A stretch of DNA of 64,000 nucleotides from an uncultured Bacteroidales bacterium. GTDB taxonomy: Bacteria > Bacteroidota > Bacteroidia > Bacteroidales > Paludibacteraceae. The stretch covers positions 124,001 to 188,000 of the forward strand of contig CAMKDV010000004.1 of NCBI GenBank assembly GCA_946411385.1, written 5' to 3'. Positions within the stretch are counted from its first letter, which is position 1; each line of letters opens with the position of its first letter. The notes below the pieces were generated by a model. That model was given only the letters and a program-made list of their open reading frames with translations. It was not told the origin of the DNA and searched no databases. This document shows, piece by piece, positions 1 through 8,535 of the stretch. The position numbers and the translations under genes were made by a program.

Positions 1-1
1 A

Positions 2-943
2 CATACTGCGCTCGATGCAACAACCGTTGTTGACTCGTGCCTACTCAATACATCAGGAGCATTTGCCATGCAAGGTGATGCGCCGGCTTATCCGGATTTC
101 TATCGTCTGCGTCTGGGCAACAAGTACGCCGTGCTCGTAATCGATTCTACCGAGACCGTCACATTGCACACGCCCAAAGACAGTCTGCCGCTGACCGAAG
201 CATTCGAAGGCTCGGAGCAGAGTGTGCTGGTAGCTCAGTTGCGTCGTTCGCTTAGGGAAAACCCGATGGATGAGCATAGGCAGTTTGCCCAGCAGATGAT
301 TATGAGTCATCCTCGTTCGATGGTTGCCTATTATGCCGTATTCCAAAGCAAACAAGGCGAGCCTGTATTCGACATGTACATACCTCAGCAGCGGCAATAC
401 TATCAGGTGGTAGCCACCTCGATGGACGTCTGGATGCCCGAATACATCCGCACCAAGACGCTTCACGGACAGGTCATCGATGCAATGAACGCCGAGCGCA
501 AAGTGCTGAACACCCTTGCTATGCGGCAGTATATCGACGAGAGCGAACCTACGATGCTGGATATAGCATTACCTAACATCTACGGTGACACCTGCCTGAT
601 GAGCGAGCATCTGGGCAAAGTGACGCTACTGGAGTTCTCCTCATCGCAAATGGAACGCGGCAACGCCTATATCCTTGCCCTGCGCGAACTGGACAACAAG
701 TACCATCGTCGCGGACTGGAGATATACTCCGTGAGCGTCGATCCTGTCAAGCTGTACTGGGAAGATTGGGTGAGAAACCTGCCATGGACGTGTGTGCGCA
801 CCGAAACGACCGGAGTGCTCAAGCGTTACAACGTGAGTGCGGTACCAACTATGTTTCTGCTTGACAAGAAAGGATTGGTACTTGGACGATACACCGATTT
901 TGACGTCATTGACAAAGATATTGACAAGTACCTGCGCAAATAA
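2..943 (+). CDS. DUF4369/thioredoxin-like protein, 5'-truncated by window edge
   Basis: The reading frame is open from base 2 with no stop, so the gene starts left of the window; the ATG at 68 is internal. The visible N-terminal part (hydrophobic strands ending in LVIDSTETVTL) resembles the DUF4369 domain that precedes thioredoxin folds in many Bacteroidales envelope proteins. The last ~130 residues have the TlpA/AhpC-like order: LGKVTLLEF strand, helix, LEIYSVSVDP strand, VSAVPTMFLLDKKG with the cis-Pro loop. The active-site CXXC is missing: the place where WCxxC should sit reads SSSQMERGN. It therefore cannot be a dithiol oxidoreductase in the usual way; Bacteroidales have a family of such cysteine-less DUF4369 proteins. 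It is probably exported, but the signal peptide lies outside the window. The SlyD-like gene follows after 21 bases on the same strand, so the two may be cotranscribed. Confidence 0.8.
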   Translation, partial: HTALDATTVVDSCLLNTSGAFAMQGDAPAYPDFYRLRLGNKYAVLVIDSTETVTLHTPKDSLPLTEAFEGSEQSVLVAQLRRSLRENPMDEHRQFAQQMIMSHPRSMVAYYAVFQSKQGEPVFDMYIPQQRQYYQVVATSMDVWMPEYIRTKTLHGQVIDAMNAERKVLNTLAMRQYIDESEPTMLDIALPNIYGDTCLMSEHLGKVTLLEFSSSQMERGNAYILALRELDNKYHRRGLEIYSVSVDPVKLYWEDWVRNLPWTCVRTETTGVLKRYNVSAVPTMFLLDKKGLVLGRYTDFDVIDKDIDKYLRK

Positions 944-964
944 ATCAGCTAATACATTACATAT

Positions 965-1567
965 ATGAAAATAGACAATCAAAAAGTAGCCACACTCATC
1001 TACAAGATGTTTGTGGATGGTGACAACGGCGAAGAGATGCTCGAGCAAGCCACGCTTGATGCTCCGCTCATCTACTGCCACGGCGAGGGAATGATGCTTC
1101 CGGCTTTTGAGGCTGCAATGTTAGGTAAGGATGTTGACGAATCGTTCGACTTCCGCATAACTTGCGCCGACGCCTACGGCGAGTACGACGAACGCGGTGT
1201 GATGACGCTTGACAAGAAGATGTTCTACAATGGTGATGATGAGTTCGACTCTGAGCGCGTGTACGAAGGAGCGGTCGTTCCGATGAACACTACCGACGGA
1301 CAGATCGTTAACGCACAAGTGGTAGAAATTACCAAAGACCATGTGACCATCGACCTGAACCACCCGCTGGCAGGCGAGAACCTGCATTTCGTAGGCAAAG
1401 TGATTGACGTACGCGATGTTACCGAGGGCGAACTGAAAGCCCTGCACCACCGCGGCTGCGGACGTTGCCACGGCGATTGCAACTCTTGCGAGAGCGAATG
1501 TGCGCAAGCCGATAACGAAGAGTACCCTTCCGAAAAGAAAGGGTGCAAAAAAGGTTGCAAAAAATAA
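965..1567 (+). CDS. SlyD-like FKBP-type peptidyl-prolyl cis-trans isomerase
   Basis: The 200-residue protein has the SlyD plan. An N-terminal FKBP half-domain (LIYCHGEGMMLPAFEAAMLG) is followed by the inserted 'flap' region (residues ~70-130), the returning FKBP strand (HPLAGENLHFVGKVIDVRDV) and a long C-terminal tail. The tail is Cys/His-rich (HHRGCGRCHGDCNSC) and ends in KKGCKKGCKK, as in the metal-binding tails of SlyD proteins. The family catalyses prolyl isomerisation, acts as a cytoplasmic chaperone and binds Ni/Zn through its tail. There is no signal peptide. It is convergent with coaBC, with only 12 bases between the stop codons and no obvious hairpin between them. The family assignment is firm; any metal-delivery role is inferred from the tail alone. 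Confidence 0.88.
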   Translation: MKIDNQKVATLIYKMFVDGDNGEEMLEQATLDAPLIYCHGEGMMLPAFEAAMLGKDVDESFDFRITCADAYGEYDERGVMTLDKKMFYNGDDEFDSERVYEGAVVPMNTTDGQIVNAQVVEITKDHVTIDLNHPLAGENLHFVGKVIDVRDVTEGELKALHHRGCGRCHGDCNSCESECAQADNEEYPSEKKGCKKGCKK

Positions 1568-1579
1568 AAGAGTTGTTGC

Positions 1580-2809
1580 TTAACGATAAATCGCGGAGAG
1601 GATAGCCTCAGCGATAGAAGATTTATCAGCCAGAGGGATGTGCGTAGCGCATCCTTCTGCGTTATATATAGTGACGACGTTCGTATCCGAACCAAAGCCC
1701 GCTCCCGCATCGCGAAGCGAGTTGAGAACGATGGCATCCAGATGCTTTTTACGCAGTTTGTCCAACGCGTTTACTTGTTCGTTGTCGGTTTCCAGGGCAA
1801 AACCTACGAGGCATTGATCCGGACGTTTTGTCTCGCCCAAAGCACGGGCTATATCCTTCGTCTCGGTCAGGCGTAGCGTGTCCAGATGGTCCTGTCCCTT
1901 TTTCATCTTATGGTCAGCCACCGCGGCAGGTGTCATGTCAGCCACCGCAGCAGCTAGGATGGCTACATCGGCCTTTTGCCAGGCATCCACAGCAGCATTA
2001 TACATCTCGGCGGCAGATGTCACATCGGTACGTTCACACGAACCATAGTGCGTCATCGCCGGATGCCACAACGGAAGATTGAGCGTTTGTTGTATAGGAC
2101 CTGCAACCAGCCTCACTTTTGCGCCATGTGCCACAAGTGCACTGACCAGCGCCACGCCCATCTTGCCTGTTGAATGGTTGCTGATGAAGCGCACAGGGTC
2201 GATGGCTTCGCGCGTAGGACCGCAGGTCACAAGCACCTCTCGTCCTTGCCAGTCTTGCGGCGTTAGGGCAGCCCGTATTGCCTCCACCAGCACCTCCGGC
2301 TCTTGCATCCTTCCCTTGCCGTTCGTGTCACAGGCAAGAAAACCATCGGCACAATCCAGCACGTGCATATTAGCCCTTCCTGCCAGCGTACGCAAGGCGT
2401 CTTGCAACGCTTCGGCGACATACATCTTGTCATTCATCGCCGGCGCTACCACCACGGGCTTACGCATAGCGGCAAGAGTGGTGGTGAGGGCATCATCGGC
2501 AATGCCGGCTGCCATCTTGCATAGCACATCCGCCGTAGCGGGTGCCACAAGCATGGCATCTGCCCAATCGGGCAACGAGATATGCTCGGTAGAATGGTCG
2601 TTGATGGCAGCAAACACATCACTGTACACCCGATGACCGGACAAGGTCTGAAGCGTAAGGTCCGTTACGAACTCCAAGGCATGCTTGGTAGTAGCCACCT
2701 TGACCTCTGCTCCTTGCTTGCGTAATAAACGAATGAGTTCAGGAATCTTGTATGCCGCGATTCCTGAACCTATTCCGATAACAATGTGTTTGCCTGTCAG
2801 ATGCATCAT
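1580..2809 (-). CDS. coaBC: Bifunctional phosphopantothenoylcysteine decarboxylase / phosphopantothenate-cysteine ligase
   Basis: This is the CoaBC (Dfp) enzyme of coenzyme A synthesis: the ligase joins cysteine to 4'-phosphopantothenate and the FMN-dependent decarboxylase then yields 4'-phosphopantetheine. At 409 residues it has the usual length. The CoaC half (residues ~1-185) has the [10 protein letters not shown] flavin-binding start, a catalytic His in [10 protein letters not shown], the PAMN substrate motif and the Cys-containing CDTNGKGRM lid. The CoaB half (~190-409) has [20 protein letters not shown], the AAVAD motif and the KMKK motif. It is last in bamD-rpoZ-coaBC, 35 bases after rpoZ, an order common in Bacteroidales, where recN often follows. 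Here the next gene is on the other strand. Confidence 0.95.
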   Translation of the reverse strand: MMHLTGKHIVIGIGSGIAAYKIPELIRLLRKQGAEVKVATTKHALEFVTDLTLQTLSGHRVYSDVFAAINDHSTEHISLPDWADAMLVAPATADVLCKMAAGIADDALTTTLAAMRKPVVVAPAMNDKMYVAEALQDALRTLAGRANMHVLDCADGFLACDTNGKGRMQEPEVLVEAIRAALTPQDWQGREVLVTCGPTREAIDPVRFISNHSTGKMGVALVSALVAHGAKVRLVAGPIQQTLNLPLWHPAMTHYGSCERTDVTSAAEMYNAAVDAWQKADVAILAAAVADMTPAAVADHKMKKGQDHLDTLRLTETKDIARALGETKRPDQCLVGFALETDNEQVNALDKLRKKHLDAIVLNSLRDAGAGFGSDTNVVTIYNAEGCATHIPLADKSSIAEAILSAIYR

Positions 2810-2844
2810 TGCCGTCTGCTGTTGACCATTGGCATTCCTGCCGC

Positions 2845-3177
2845 TTACTTCAGCATATCGTCACGCGAACCGTTGTTGCAGACGATCTGATCGTCCATCA
2901 ACTCCTGCGTTGCGATGAGCGTGGGTTTGGGCATTACCTCGTACGAACGCGAGATCTCAATCTGCTCCTTGTTCTCAAAGGTCTCTTCGATATCTCCGCG
3001 ATCCATGCTGAAGTCTTGCAGTTTGGCATCCAGTTCGCGCTTCAGGGTTGTACTAATCTGATTGGCACGCTTGCCGATAATAGCCACTGCCTCATACACG
3101 TTTCCCACTTTGCTCGCCAACTCGTTCATATCACGAGTAACGGTTGTCTTGGGAGCCTTGCTCTTTTTGTAATCCAT
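2845..3177 (-). CDS. rpoZ: DNA-directed RNA polymerase omega subunit (RpoZ-like)
   Basis: This 110-residue protein matches the Bacteroidota form of RNA polymerase omega. The diagnostic part is residues ~14-60: a VTRDMNELASKVGNVYEAVA helix followed by IIGKRANQIS, the conserved omega segment that clasps the beta' C-terminus. The C-terminal half is acidic and variable (GDIEETFENKEQIEISRSYE), as in related Bacteroidales proteins. It lies 15 bases after bamD and 35 before coaBC, the arrangement normally found in this order. There is no signal peptide. Omega aids folding and assembly of the polymerase; in other phyla it also binds ppGpp, which cannot be judged here. Confidence 0.85.
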   Translation of the reverse strand: MDYKKSKAPKTTVTRDMNELASKVGNVYEAVAIIGKRANQISTTLKRELDAKLQDFSMDRGDIEETFENKEQIEISRSYEVMPKPTLIATQELMDDQIVCNNGSRDDMLK

Positions 3178-3192
3178 AATGTTTGTATAGCT

Positions 3193-4011
3193 TTAATTAG
3201 TATTCGATTTCAGAATCTTGTCCACGTCCTTCTTAATCTTCTCCGCAGCATTGCGGTGCTTCGATTCAGGGAAGTCAGTAACAAAATTGTAGTATTCATC
3301 CTCTGTAGCCCTTGCTCTGTCGGCTTTCTTTTCCTCAAAAGAGTTAACGGTCTGCTGATACTTGGCTTGCAGAATAATCCAACTGAGCTCTTCGGTATAA
3401 CTGCTGTTCGGGTAGTGTTTGATGGCATTCTTTGCCACTATCTCCGCCGAGAGGTAGTTATTTCCAAGATAAGTACCAAGGTCATAATAAAGTTTGGCGT
3501 TGTAATACTCCTTCTGCGCCAGACGGTCGTACAACTCGTCCATCTGCTTGTATGCCTGCTCGGCATAAGGGCTGTCGCCAAATAGTTCGACAAACTCCGT
3601 GAACCACTTGATAGCTTTTTTCGTTATCTCCTGGTCGAGCCTCGGGTCGGGTGCGTCCATGTAATAGCAGTTGCCTACCTGATAACGCGCCTCAACGATA
3701 TACTTGCCTTTCGGATAGTTGCGCACATAGGCTTCGTAGTATTCAGCCGAAGTGCTGTAATCCTTGTTGCCCATGTAGCAGCGCGCCAGGTAGCACACGA
3801 TATCCTCACTGCGCTCGGTACCTTTGTAGTAGATAGTCACATCATCCAACAAGGTCTGCGCACGGGTGTACTGCTTGTTGTTGAAGTACTGCAAAGCAGC
3901 CTGATATTTCACGTCAGGGTCCTTCGACTTTAGTATTTGCTGGTACTCGCCGCAGCTGCTGAACAGCACGGTGAGAAGGATGAGCAGTATATATGTTGCG
4001 CGTTTAGTCAT
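3193..4011 (-). CDS. bamD: Outer-membrane assembly lipoprotein BamD
   Basis: BamD is the TPR lipoprotein of the BAM complex that inserts beta-barrel proteins into the outer membrane. The start chosen at 4011 gives a 272-residue protein with a textbook lipoprotein signal ending in the lipobox LFSSC (Cys20). A longer frame back to 4092 would bury this signal and overlap the promoter. Tandem TPR-like helical pairs follow (for example YFNNKQYTRAQTLLDDV, YSTSAEYYEAYVRNYPKGKY, YAEQAYKQMDELYDRLAQKE), and the C-terminus is charged. The family is essential. The promoter at 4047-4078 places transcription start a few tens of bases upstream. rpoZ and coaBC follow in the same unit. Confidence 0.93.
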   Translation of the reverse strand: MTKRATYILLILLTVLFSSCGEYQQILKSKDPDVKYQAALQYFNNKQYTRAQTLLDDVTIYYKGTERSEDIVCYLARCYMGNKDYSTSAEYYEAYVRNYPKGKYIVEARYQVGNCYYMDAPDPRLDQEITKKAIKWFTEFVELFGDSPYAEQAYKQMDELYDRLAQKEYYNAKLYYDLGTYLGNNYLSAEIVAKNAIKHYPNSSYTEELSWIILQAKYQQTVNSFEEKKADRARATEDEYYNFVTDFPESKHRNAAEKIKKDVDKILKSNTN

Positions 4012-4046
4012 GCTTGTCTTCTGTTTCGCTGAACGCGAAAAGCCTG

Positions 4047-4078
4047 CAAAGTTACAATTATTTTTTGATATTTCCAAA
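4047..4078 (-). promoter_or_regulatory. Bacteroidota promoter for bamD-rpoZ-coaBC
   Basis: Read on the minus strand: TTTG at 4078-4075, 20 bases, then TAACTTTG at 4054-4047, followed by CAGGC. This matches the Bacteroidota sigma-ABfr consensus TTTG-N19-21-TANNTTTG. It predicts a leader of about 30 nt before the bamD start at 4011. Confidence 0.85.
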
Positions 4079-4116
4079 TTTTTGTTACACAAAAACCTAA
4101 AAAAGTTCTGTACTGC

Positions 4117-5919
4117 TTACTGCTGTTTGCAGCCGTTGAAGATTTTCTTCCCCACTTCGGTCTTTTCCGACAATGCTTCGGGGAAAGGTGTGAGCATCTC
4201 GCAATTGGCAAAAGCCTCATCGCCTATCTGCTTGGGCTGTAGCGGCATAATTACTTTTGTCAACCGTTTGCATCCGGCAAAAGCGCGTGCTCCTATTATC
4301 TCCAGTTTCTTAGGCAATACTATTTCCTTTAGGCTTCTACAATCGCTGAACGCCTCTTTCTCTATCGAACGTAGTTTGGCATTGAGCGTAACCTTACGGA
4401 TGGCATAGCAGCCTGAGAAAGCGCCTTCGCCAATCACGTCCACATCCGCCGGCAACGCTATCACCTCGATGCGTTTGCACTCGGCAAAAGCACGGTTGTC
4501 AATCACATGCAGGTCTTCGCCGAACGATACATCTTCCAGCACCGCACATCCCATAAACACCTCCTGACCTATGCTGAATGTCCGGTCGGGAATGATCAGG
4601 TGTTCCAGACGCATACAGCTTTTAAACGCAGCGTTCTGTATAGTATACAGGTTGTCCGGCAAACGCAGCTTGTACAAGCGGTTACAACCGAGGAAAGCCT
4701 CTTCGGGAATAGCATTGACCCGCTCGGGAATCACTACCTGCTCTATCATGGCGCAACCGGCAAAGCATTGTTTGTCCATGCTCAACAGCCCTGCAGGCAG
4801 ATGGATGCTTTCCAGCCGTATGCAGTTGGCGAACGCTCCTTCGCCTATATGCAGAAGTGTTGAAGGGAACGCTACGGAAGTTAATGCCTTACAGGCAAAG
4901 AAGCAGGCCTTACCGATAGTGTCCACGCCATCGGGCAGGACTATCTGCTGCAAGGACGCGCAGGAGTAGAACGCTCCCGCACCTATCTCCTGTACGCTCT
5001 TGGGTAAGTTGATCTCTTTGATTTGTCCGCAGCCGTAGAAAGCGAATGTTTGTATCTCTTTCAGTCCGGCAGGCATACTTACCGATTTGAGGTTGACGCA
5101 GTTGTAGAAACATGCCGGCGGCAGCACCTCCAACAGCGGCGAGAGTTCAATGCTTTGCAGCTTGTCATTTCCGGCAAACGCTCCTTCGGCTATCAGGCGG
5201 TAAGGGGTCTTGTATTGCACCTTGCCGGGCATCTCTTTGTTCACGGCTATGAGGCAGGAGTCAACAATCAGCAGTCCTTTCTTCCATTTCTTCTCGTTAA
5301 GCCATATACCCGATCCTACAAAAGCATTCTCGCCGATGGAACGCACATGTTGCCCGAACAGCACTTTCTGCAGGTTTTTGCAGTCACGGAACGTATTGGC
5401 ATCTATGCGTGTCACGCTCTGCGGGATAACTACCGATGTAATGGCCTTGTTGCCCTGAAAGGCTCCTGCGGCAATCACTCTCGTTCCTTCCCGCACAACA
5501 TATTTGGGCTTGGGTATATCCTTGTTGACGGCTATCAGGCATGAGTCGATATATAGCGCACCATCCACCCACAGCTCTTTGTTCTGGTATACTCCTGTCC
5601 CCTCAAGCGACGAACGGCTAAGGCGTCGCATCGTAGCAGGCAGTACGATGGAGGTGAGGTTCTTGCATCCCTTGAACGCATCGGCGGCAATGGAAGTCAC
5701 GTCATAGGTGTTGCCCTCGCCATCGGCTATCTGCTCCGGGATGATCACATCGCCGAAAGTCTTCGGATTGACACCCACCTCGGCTGTATGATGCTCCAGG
5801 TCGAGGGTGTACACAAGGTCATCCACGTACGCCGTACGATCGGCTGCACCGAGATGCATGCAAACCATCAGCAGGCTTAGAGTCAAGATATAAGAGATGT
5901 GCTTCATATCGTTGTTCAT
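4117..5919 (-). CDS. BspA-like leucine-rich repeat surface protein (LRR_5)
   Basis: A secreted protein of about 600 residues made of 23-residue LRR_5/BspA-type repeats with consensus I-x-x-x-A-F-x-x-C-x-x-L-x-x-I-x-L-P-x-x-V/L-x-x-I. Clear copies include AFYGCGQIKEINLPKSVQEI, CFFACKALTSVAFPSTLLHI and AFSDCRSLKEIVLPKKLEII. The start is either 5919 (MNND) or 5907 (MKHISYILTLSLLMVC); both give a signal peptide ending near HLGA. A longer frame starting inside trxB at 6018 is rejected. BspA-type proteins bind host matrix or other cells in oral and gut bacteria. No T9SS domain or anchoring tail is visible; it ends in FNGCKQQ within the last repeat. It begins 5 bases after trxB and is probably cotranscribed with it. 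The ligand is unknown. Confidence 0.88.
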   Translation of the reverse strand: MNNDMKHISYILTLSLLMVCMHLGAADRTAYVDDLVYTLDLEHHTAEVGVNPKTFGDVIIPEQIADGEGNTYDVTSIAADAFKGCKNLTSIVLPATMRRLSRSSLEGTGVYQNKELWVDGALYIDSCLIAVNKDIPKPKYVVREGTRVIAAGAFQGNKAITSVVIPQSVTRIDANTFRDCKNLQKVLFGQHVRSIGENAFVGSGIWLNEKKWKKGLLIVDSCLIAVNKEMPGKVQYKTPYRLIAEGAFAGNDKLQSIELSPLLEVLPPACFYNCVNLKSVSMPAGLKEIQTFAFYGCGQIKEINLPKSVQEIGAGAFYSCASLQQIVLPDGVDTIGKACFFACKALTSVAFPSTLLHIGEGAFANCIRLESIHLPAGLLSMDKQCFAGCAMIEQVVIPERVNAIPEEAFLGCNRLYKLRLPDNLYTIQNAAFKSCMRLEHLIIPDRTFSIGQEVFMGCAVLEDVSFGEDLHVIDNRAFAECKRIEVIALPADVDVIGEGAFSGCYAIRKVTLNAKLRSIEKEAFSDCRSLKEIVLPKKLEIIGARAFAGCKRLTKVIMPLQPKQIGDEAFANCEMLTPFPEALSEKTEVGKKIFNGCKQQ

Positions 5920-5924
5920 TCGGA

Positions 5925-6848
5925 TTAGTGTCCGTTCAGATAACGGTCGGCCTCTATAGCCGCCTTGCATCCGGCAGCCGCAGCTACCACTGCCTGACGA
6001 TAGTGCGGGTCGGCGCAATCACCTGCAGCATATACACCGGGGATGTTCGTGCGCGGACTGTCGCCATCCACCTTGATATACCCCTCTACATCCAGATCAA
6101 GGTATTCGGCAAAGATCTTGGTGTTCGGCTGATGGCCAATGGCAAGGAAGAAACCGTCAATGGCTATATGACGCTCTTCCTGTTCCGGCAGACCTTTCTT
6201 GTATACCAGATCGGCTCCTTCCACCTTCTGGTCGCCCGTCAACCGAACGGTATTGTGTTCGAACAGCACCTCGATTTTCGGATTGTTGAACACGCGCTGC
6301 TGCATGATATCCGAAGCACGGAAGTAAGGTTTGCGTACAATCATGTACACTTTCTTGCACAGATTTGCCAGATACGTTGCCTCCTCGCAAGCAGTATCGC
6401 CGCCGCCTACTACGGCCACGGTCTTGCCGCGGTAGAAAAATCCGTCACAGGTAGCACAAGCGCTTACGCCTCTGCCCCTATACTCTTTCTCACTTGGCAA
6501 TCCGAGCCACTTGGCGGATGCTCCTGTAGCAATAATCACCGTTTCTGCTTCGTACAATGTGCCGTCGTCCGTCCACACCTTCTTCGGATTGCATGAGAAG
6601 TCCACTTCATCCACGATAGCCGAAACAAACTGCGTACCGAAACGCTCGGCTTGACGACGCAGGTCATCCATCATCTGGAACGGCTCAACGCCATCCGGAT
6701 AGCCCGGGAAATTCTCCACCTCGGTGGTTATAGTGAGCTGTCCGCCCAGTTGCGGACCTTCAATCAGTACGGGTGCCAGATTGGCACGCGAAGCATAAAT
6801 AGCTGCTGTGTATCCGGCAGGACCGGAGCCGATAATTAAGCACTTCAT
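5925..6848 (-). CDS. trxB: Thioredoxin-disulfide reductase
   Basis: TrxB moves electrons from NADPH via FAD to thioredoxin. The 307-residue length is normal. The N-terminal FAD motif is GSGPAGYTAAIYASRA, and the redox CATC is at Cys131/Cys134 (GVSACATCDGFFYRGK). It is followed by the NADPH motif VVGGGDTACEEA and the C-terminal FAD-binding stretch GVYAAGDCADPHYRQAVVAA. It starts 3 bases after the DoxX/MauE-like gene, suggesting translational coupling within a run of minus-strand genes from the M6 protease to the BspA-like protein. Identity is certain at family level. Confidence 0.96.
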   Translation of the reverse strand: MKCLIIGSGPAGYTAAIYASRANLAPVLIEGPQLGGQLTITTEVENFPGYPDGVEPFQMMDDLRRQAERFGTQFVSAIVDEVDFSCNPKKVWTDDGTLYEAETVIIATGASAKWLGLPSEKEYRGRGVSACATCDGFFYRGKTVAVVGGGDTACEEATYLANLCKKVYMIVRKPYFRASDIMQQRVFNNPKIEVLFEHNTVRLTGDQKVEGADLVYKKGLPEQEERHIAIDGFFLAIGHQPNTKIFAEYLDLDVEGYIKVDGDSPRTNIPGVYAAGDCADPHYRQAVVAAAAGCKAAIEADRYLNGH

Positions 6849-6851
6849 AGT

Positions 6852-7964
6852 CTATCTGTTGCGAATATTGTATTTGTCAGTGATTGTTCCATGTTCTACT
6901 ACGAACACACCTGGGTTGGCGCGAACGATGGTCTTGAGCATGATGCCGTCGGCCGTGAGGAAGCGTGAGCGGTCTACATCGAAGTGATTAGCCTCAATAA
7001 ACTCCTCTATCTGGTCGTCGGTGGCGGCAGTGAGGATATAGAACGGCTCATCTTTTTGCTCGGTGGCCTCGCCCAGGGCTGCCACTTTCGGCAGCTGGCT
7101 CAGGTCGGCCTTTGCCAGGTCGTACATAACCACCAGCACGGCACGTTCGGCTTCCAGCAGGTCGTAAGTCATATCCTCGCCATCGTAGTTGATGAGCTCG
7201 AAATCGTGGATAGGCGGCTCATAGCCTTTCTTTATCAGTTTGGAGTTCTGGTCAACAAAATGCCAAGTGCTGTCGCCACGTGGATAATCTTGCGTAGTGA
7301 AGGCTTTCTGCTCGCCGTCTTTTTCATAGATCAGCGTCACCTCATACACATCGTGCTCCGCATCATCGGGAATCTCCATCAGTTCGGGAATGTCGTTGCC
7401 TATCTTGTACGGACGGAAATCGATAACGGGTAAGTGGTAATGCGTATACATCATCAGCCCTCCGGCCGCTGCCAGCGCAAGTACAAAGATGCCAATCTCC
7501 GCTTGCCAAACGAAAGTTTGAGGAATATGTTTCTTCGTGCTAAGCAAAGTGATAACCAATGCCGTGAGGATAATATTCTTCCAGAATGTTTGCCAGTTAG
7601 TCAGCACAAGTGCATCACCAAAGCATCCGCAATCCGAGATAGGATTGGTCAGCGCAATGTACAAGGTGAGCGGAGTCATCACGAGGTAGAACAGGAGCGA
7701 GAGCCACGAGGTGACTTTCGTCCACACGTTGCAAAGCATCAGCACGCCCAGCGTCCATTCGGTCAGGATGAGCAGCACGGCTGCTACGGTTGCCAATGGT
7801 AGCCACGAAGTGAAAAATCCGCCGAAAGCGGTGAGATAATCCTCAATCTTGTACACCGTACCCAGCGGGTCAACTGCCTTGACGAAGCCCGAGAAGAGGA
7901 AGGTCAACGCGAGCAACGTGCGCGCTACTGACCCGATGATGTGTAAGGTTTTTCGCATGATCAA
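6852..7964 (-). CDS. DoxX/MauE-like membrane protein with C-terminal thioredoxin-like domain
   Basis: The 370-residue protein (MRKTL at 7958 is an alternative start) has an N-terminal membrane domain with four helices (residues ~8-145) containing GFVKAVDPLGTVYKIEDY and the DCGCFGD motif, both typical of MauE/DoxX-like proteins. A fifth helix follows (~155-175). The remaining ~190 residues are soluble and end in a thioredoxin-like segment (AERAVLVVMYDLAKAD ... GIMLKTIVRANPGVFVVEHG) without CXXC. Bacteroidales genomes usually carry it beside DUF1599, as here (7-base gap). MauE/DoxX relatives act in disulfide or quinone-linked redox processes. The two Cys of DCGCFG and the trxB gene 3 bases downstream make an envelope redox role plausible, but this is inference. 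Confidence 0.82.
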   Translation of the reverse strand: MIMRKTLHIIGSVARTLLALTFLFSGFVKAVDPLGTVYKIEDYLTAFGGFFTSWLPLATVAAVLLILTEWTLGVLMLCNVWTKVTSWLSLLFYLVMTPLTLYIALTNPISDCGCFGDALVLTNWQTFWKNIILTALVITLLSTKKHIPQTFVWQAEIGIFVLALAAAGGLMMYTHYHLPVIDFRPYKIGNDIPELMEIPDDAEHDVYEVTLIYEKDGEQKAFTTQDYPRGDSTWHFVDQNSKLIKKGYEPPIHDFELINYDGEDMTYDLLEAERAVLVVMYDLAKADLSQLPKVAALGEATEQKDEPFYILTAATDDQIEEFIEANHFDVDRSRFLTADGIMLKTIVRANPGVFVVEHGTITDKYNIRNR

Positions 7965-7971
7965 TTCTGTA

Positions 7972-8511
7972 TTATTTCGTATCTTCTGTCAGGATCAGGT
8001 AAAAGATAGCATAATTCAACATATCGAAATAATTGCCGTCCGCCCCTTCGGATATGAGCGTACGGTTATCGTTGGATGCTATCTGTTTGTTACGGTTAAT
8101 CTTGGTTAGGATTATATCCACAAGCGATGAAGGTAGCATGTCGCGCCACGCCTCGCCATAATCATGATTCTTGCGCAACATCAACTCTTTTGCCTCGTTC
8201 ACATACCGATCGTACAATTCGGTAGCTTTCTCCGCCGTCATGTCCACGCTGTCGGCAAAGCCGTGACGCAATTGAATGATGCCTATCACGGAATAGTTGA
8301 TGATAGCCCTCACCTCACCGGCTATATCTTCGCCCACCAGGTTCACGCCGGTCATCTCCAGTGTGCGGATGCGTTTGGCTTTGATGAAAAGCTGGTCGTT
8401 AACGGTCTGAGGACGCATAATGCGCCACGACGGACCGTAATCCTTCATCTTCTTGGTGTAGATGGTACGGCATTGCGCCATCACCTTGTCGTATTGCTCG
8501 GATGTATTCAT
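7972..8511 (-). CDS. DUF1599 domain-containing protein
   Basis: This 179-residue cytoplasmic protein is of the DUF1599 family, conserved across Bacteroidota. It contains two copies of a K-x-x-DYG-x-x-W-R-x-M motif (MKDYGPSWRIMRP near residue 20 and KNHDYGEAWRDMLPSSLVD near residue 120), suggesting an internal duplication. The helical pattern resembles all-alpha nucleotide pyrophosphohydrolases, but I cannot see the full metal-binding EExxE/ExxD set, so activity is unproven. It sits between the M6 protease (24 bases) and the DoxX-like gene (7 bases), the latter being its usual neighbour. Confidence 0.85.
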   Translation of the reverse strand: MNTSEQYDKVMAQCRTIYTKKMKDYGPSWRIMRPQTVNDQLFIKAKRIRTLEMTGVNLVGEDIAGEVRAIINYSVIGIIQLRHGFADSVDMTAEKATELYDRYVNEAKELMLRKNHDYGEAWRDMLPSSLVDIILTKINRNKQIASNDNRTLISEGADGNYFDMLNYAIFYLILTEDTK

Positions 8512-8535
8512 CGCTGTGCACTGAAAAATGGATAG

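Noticed and set aside
5920..6018. Upstream extension of the BspA-like frame into trxB
   Set aside because: It overlaps the conserved C-terminus of trxB and would hide the signal peptide; starts at 5919 or 5907 fit better.
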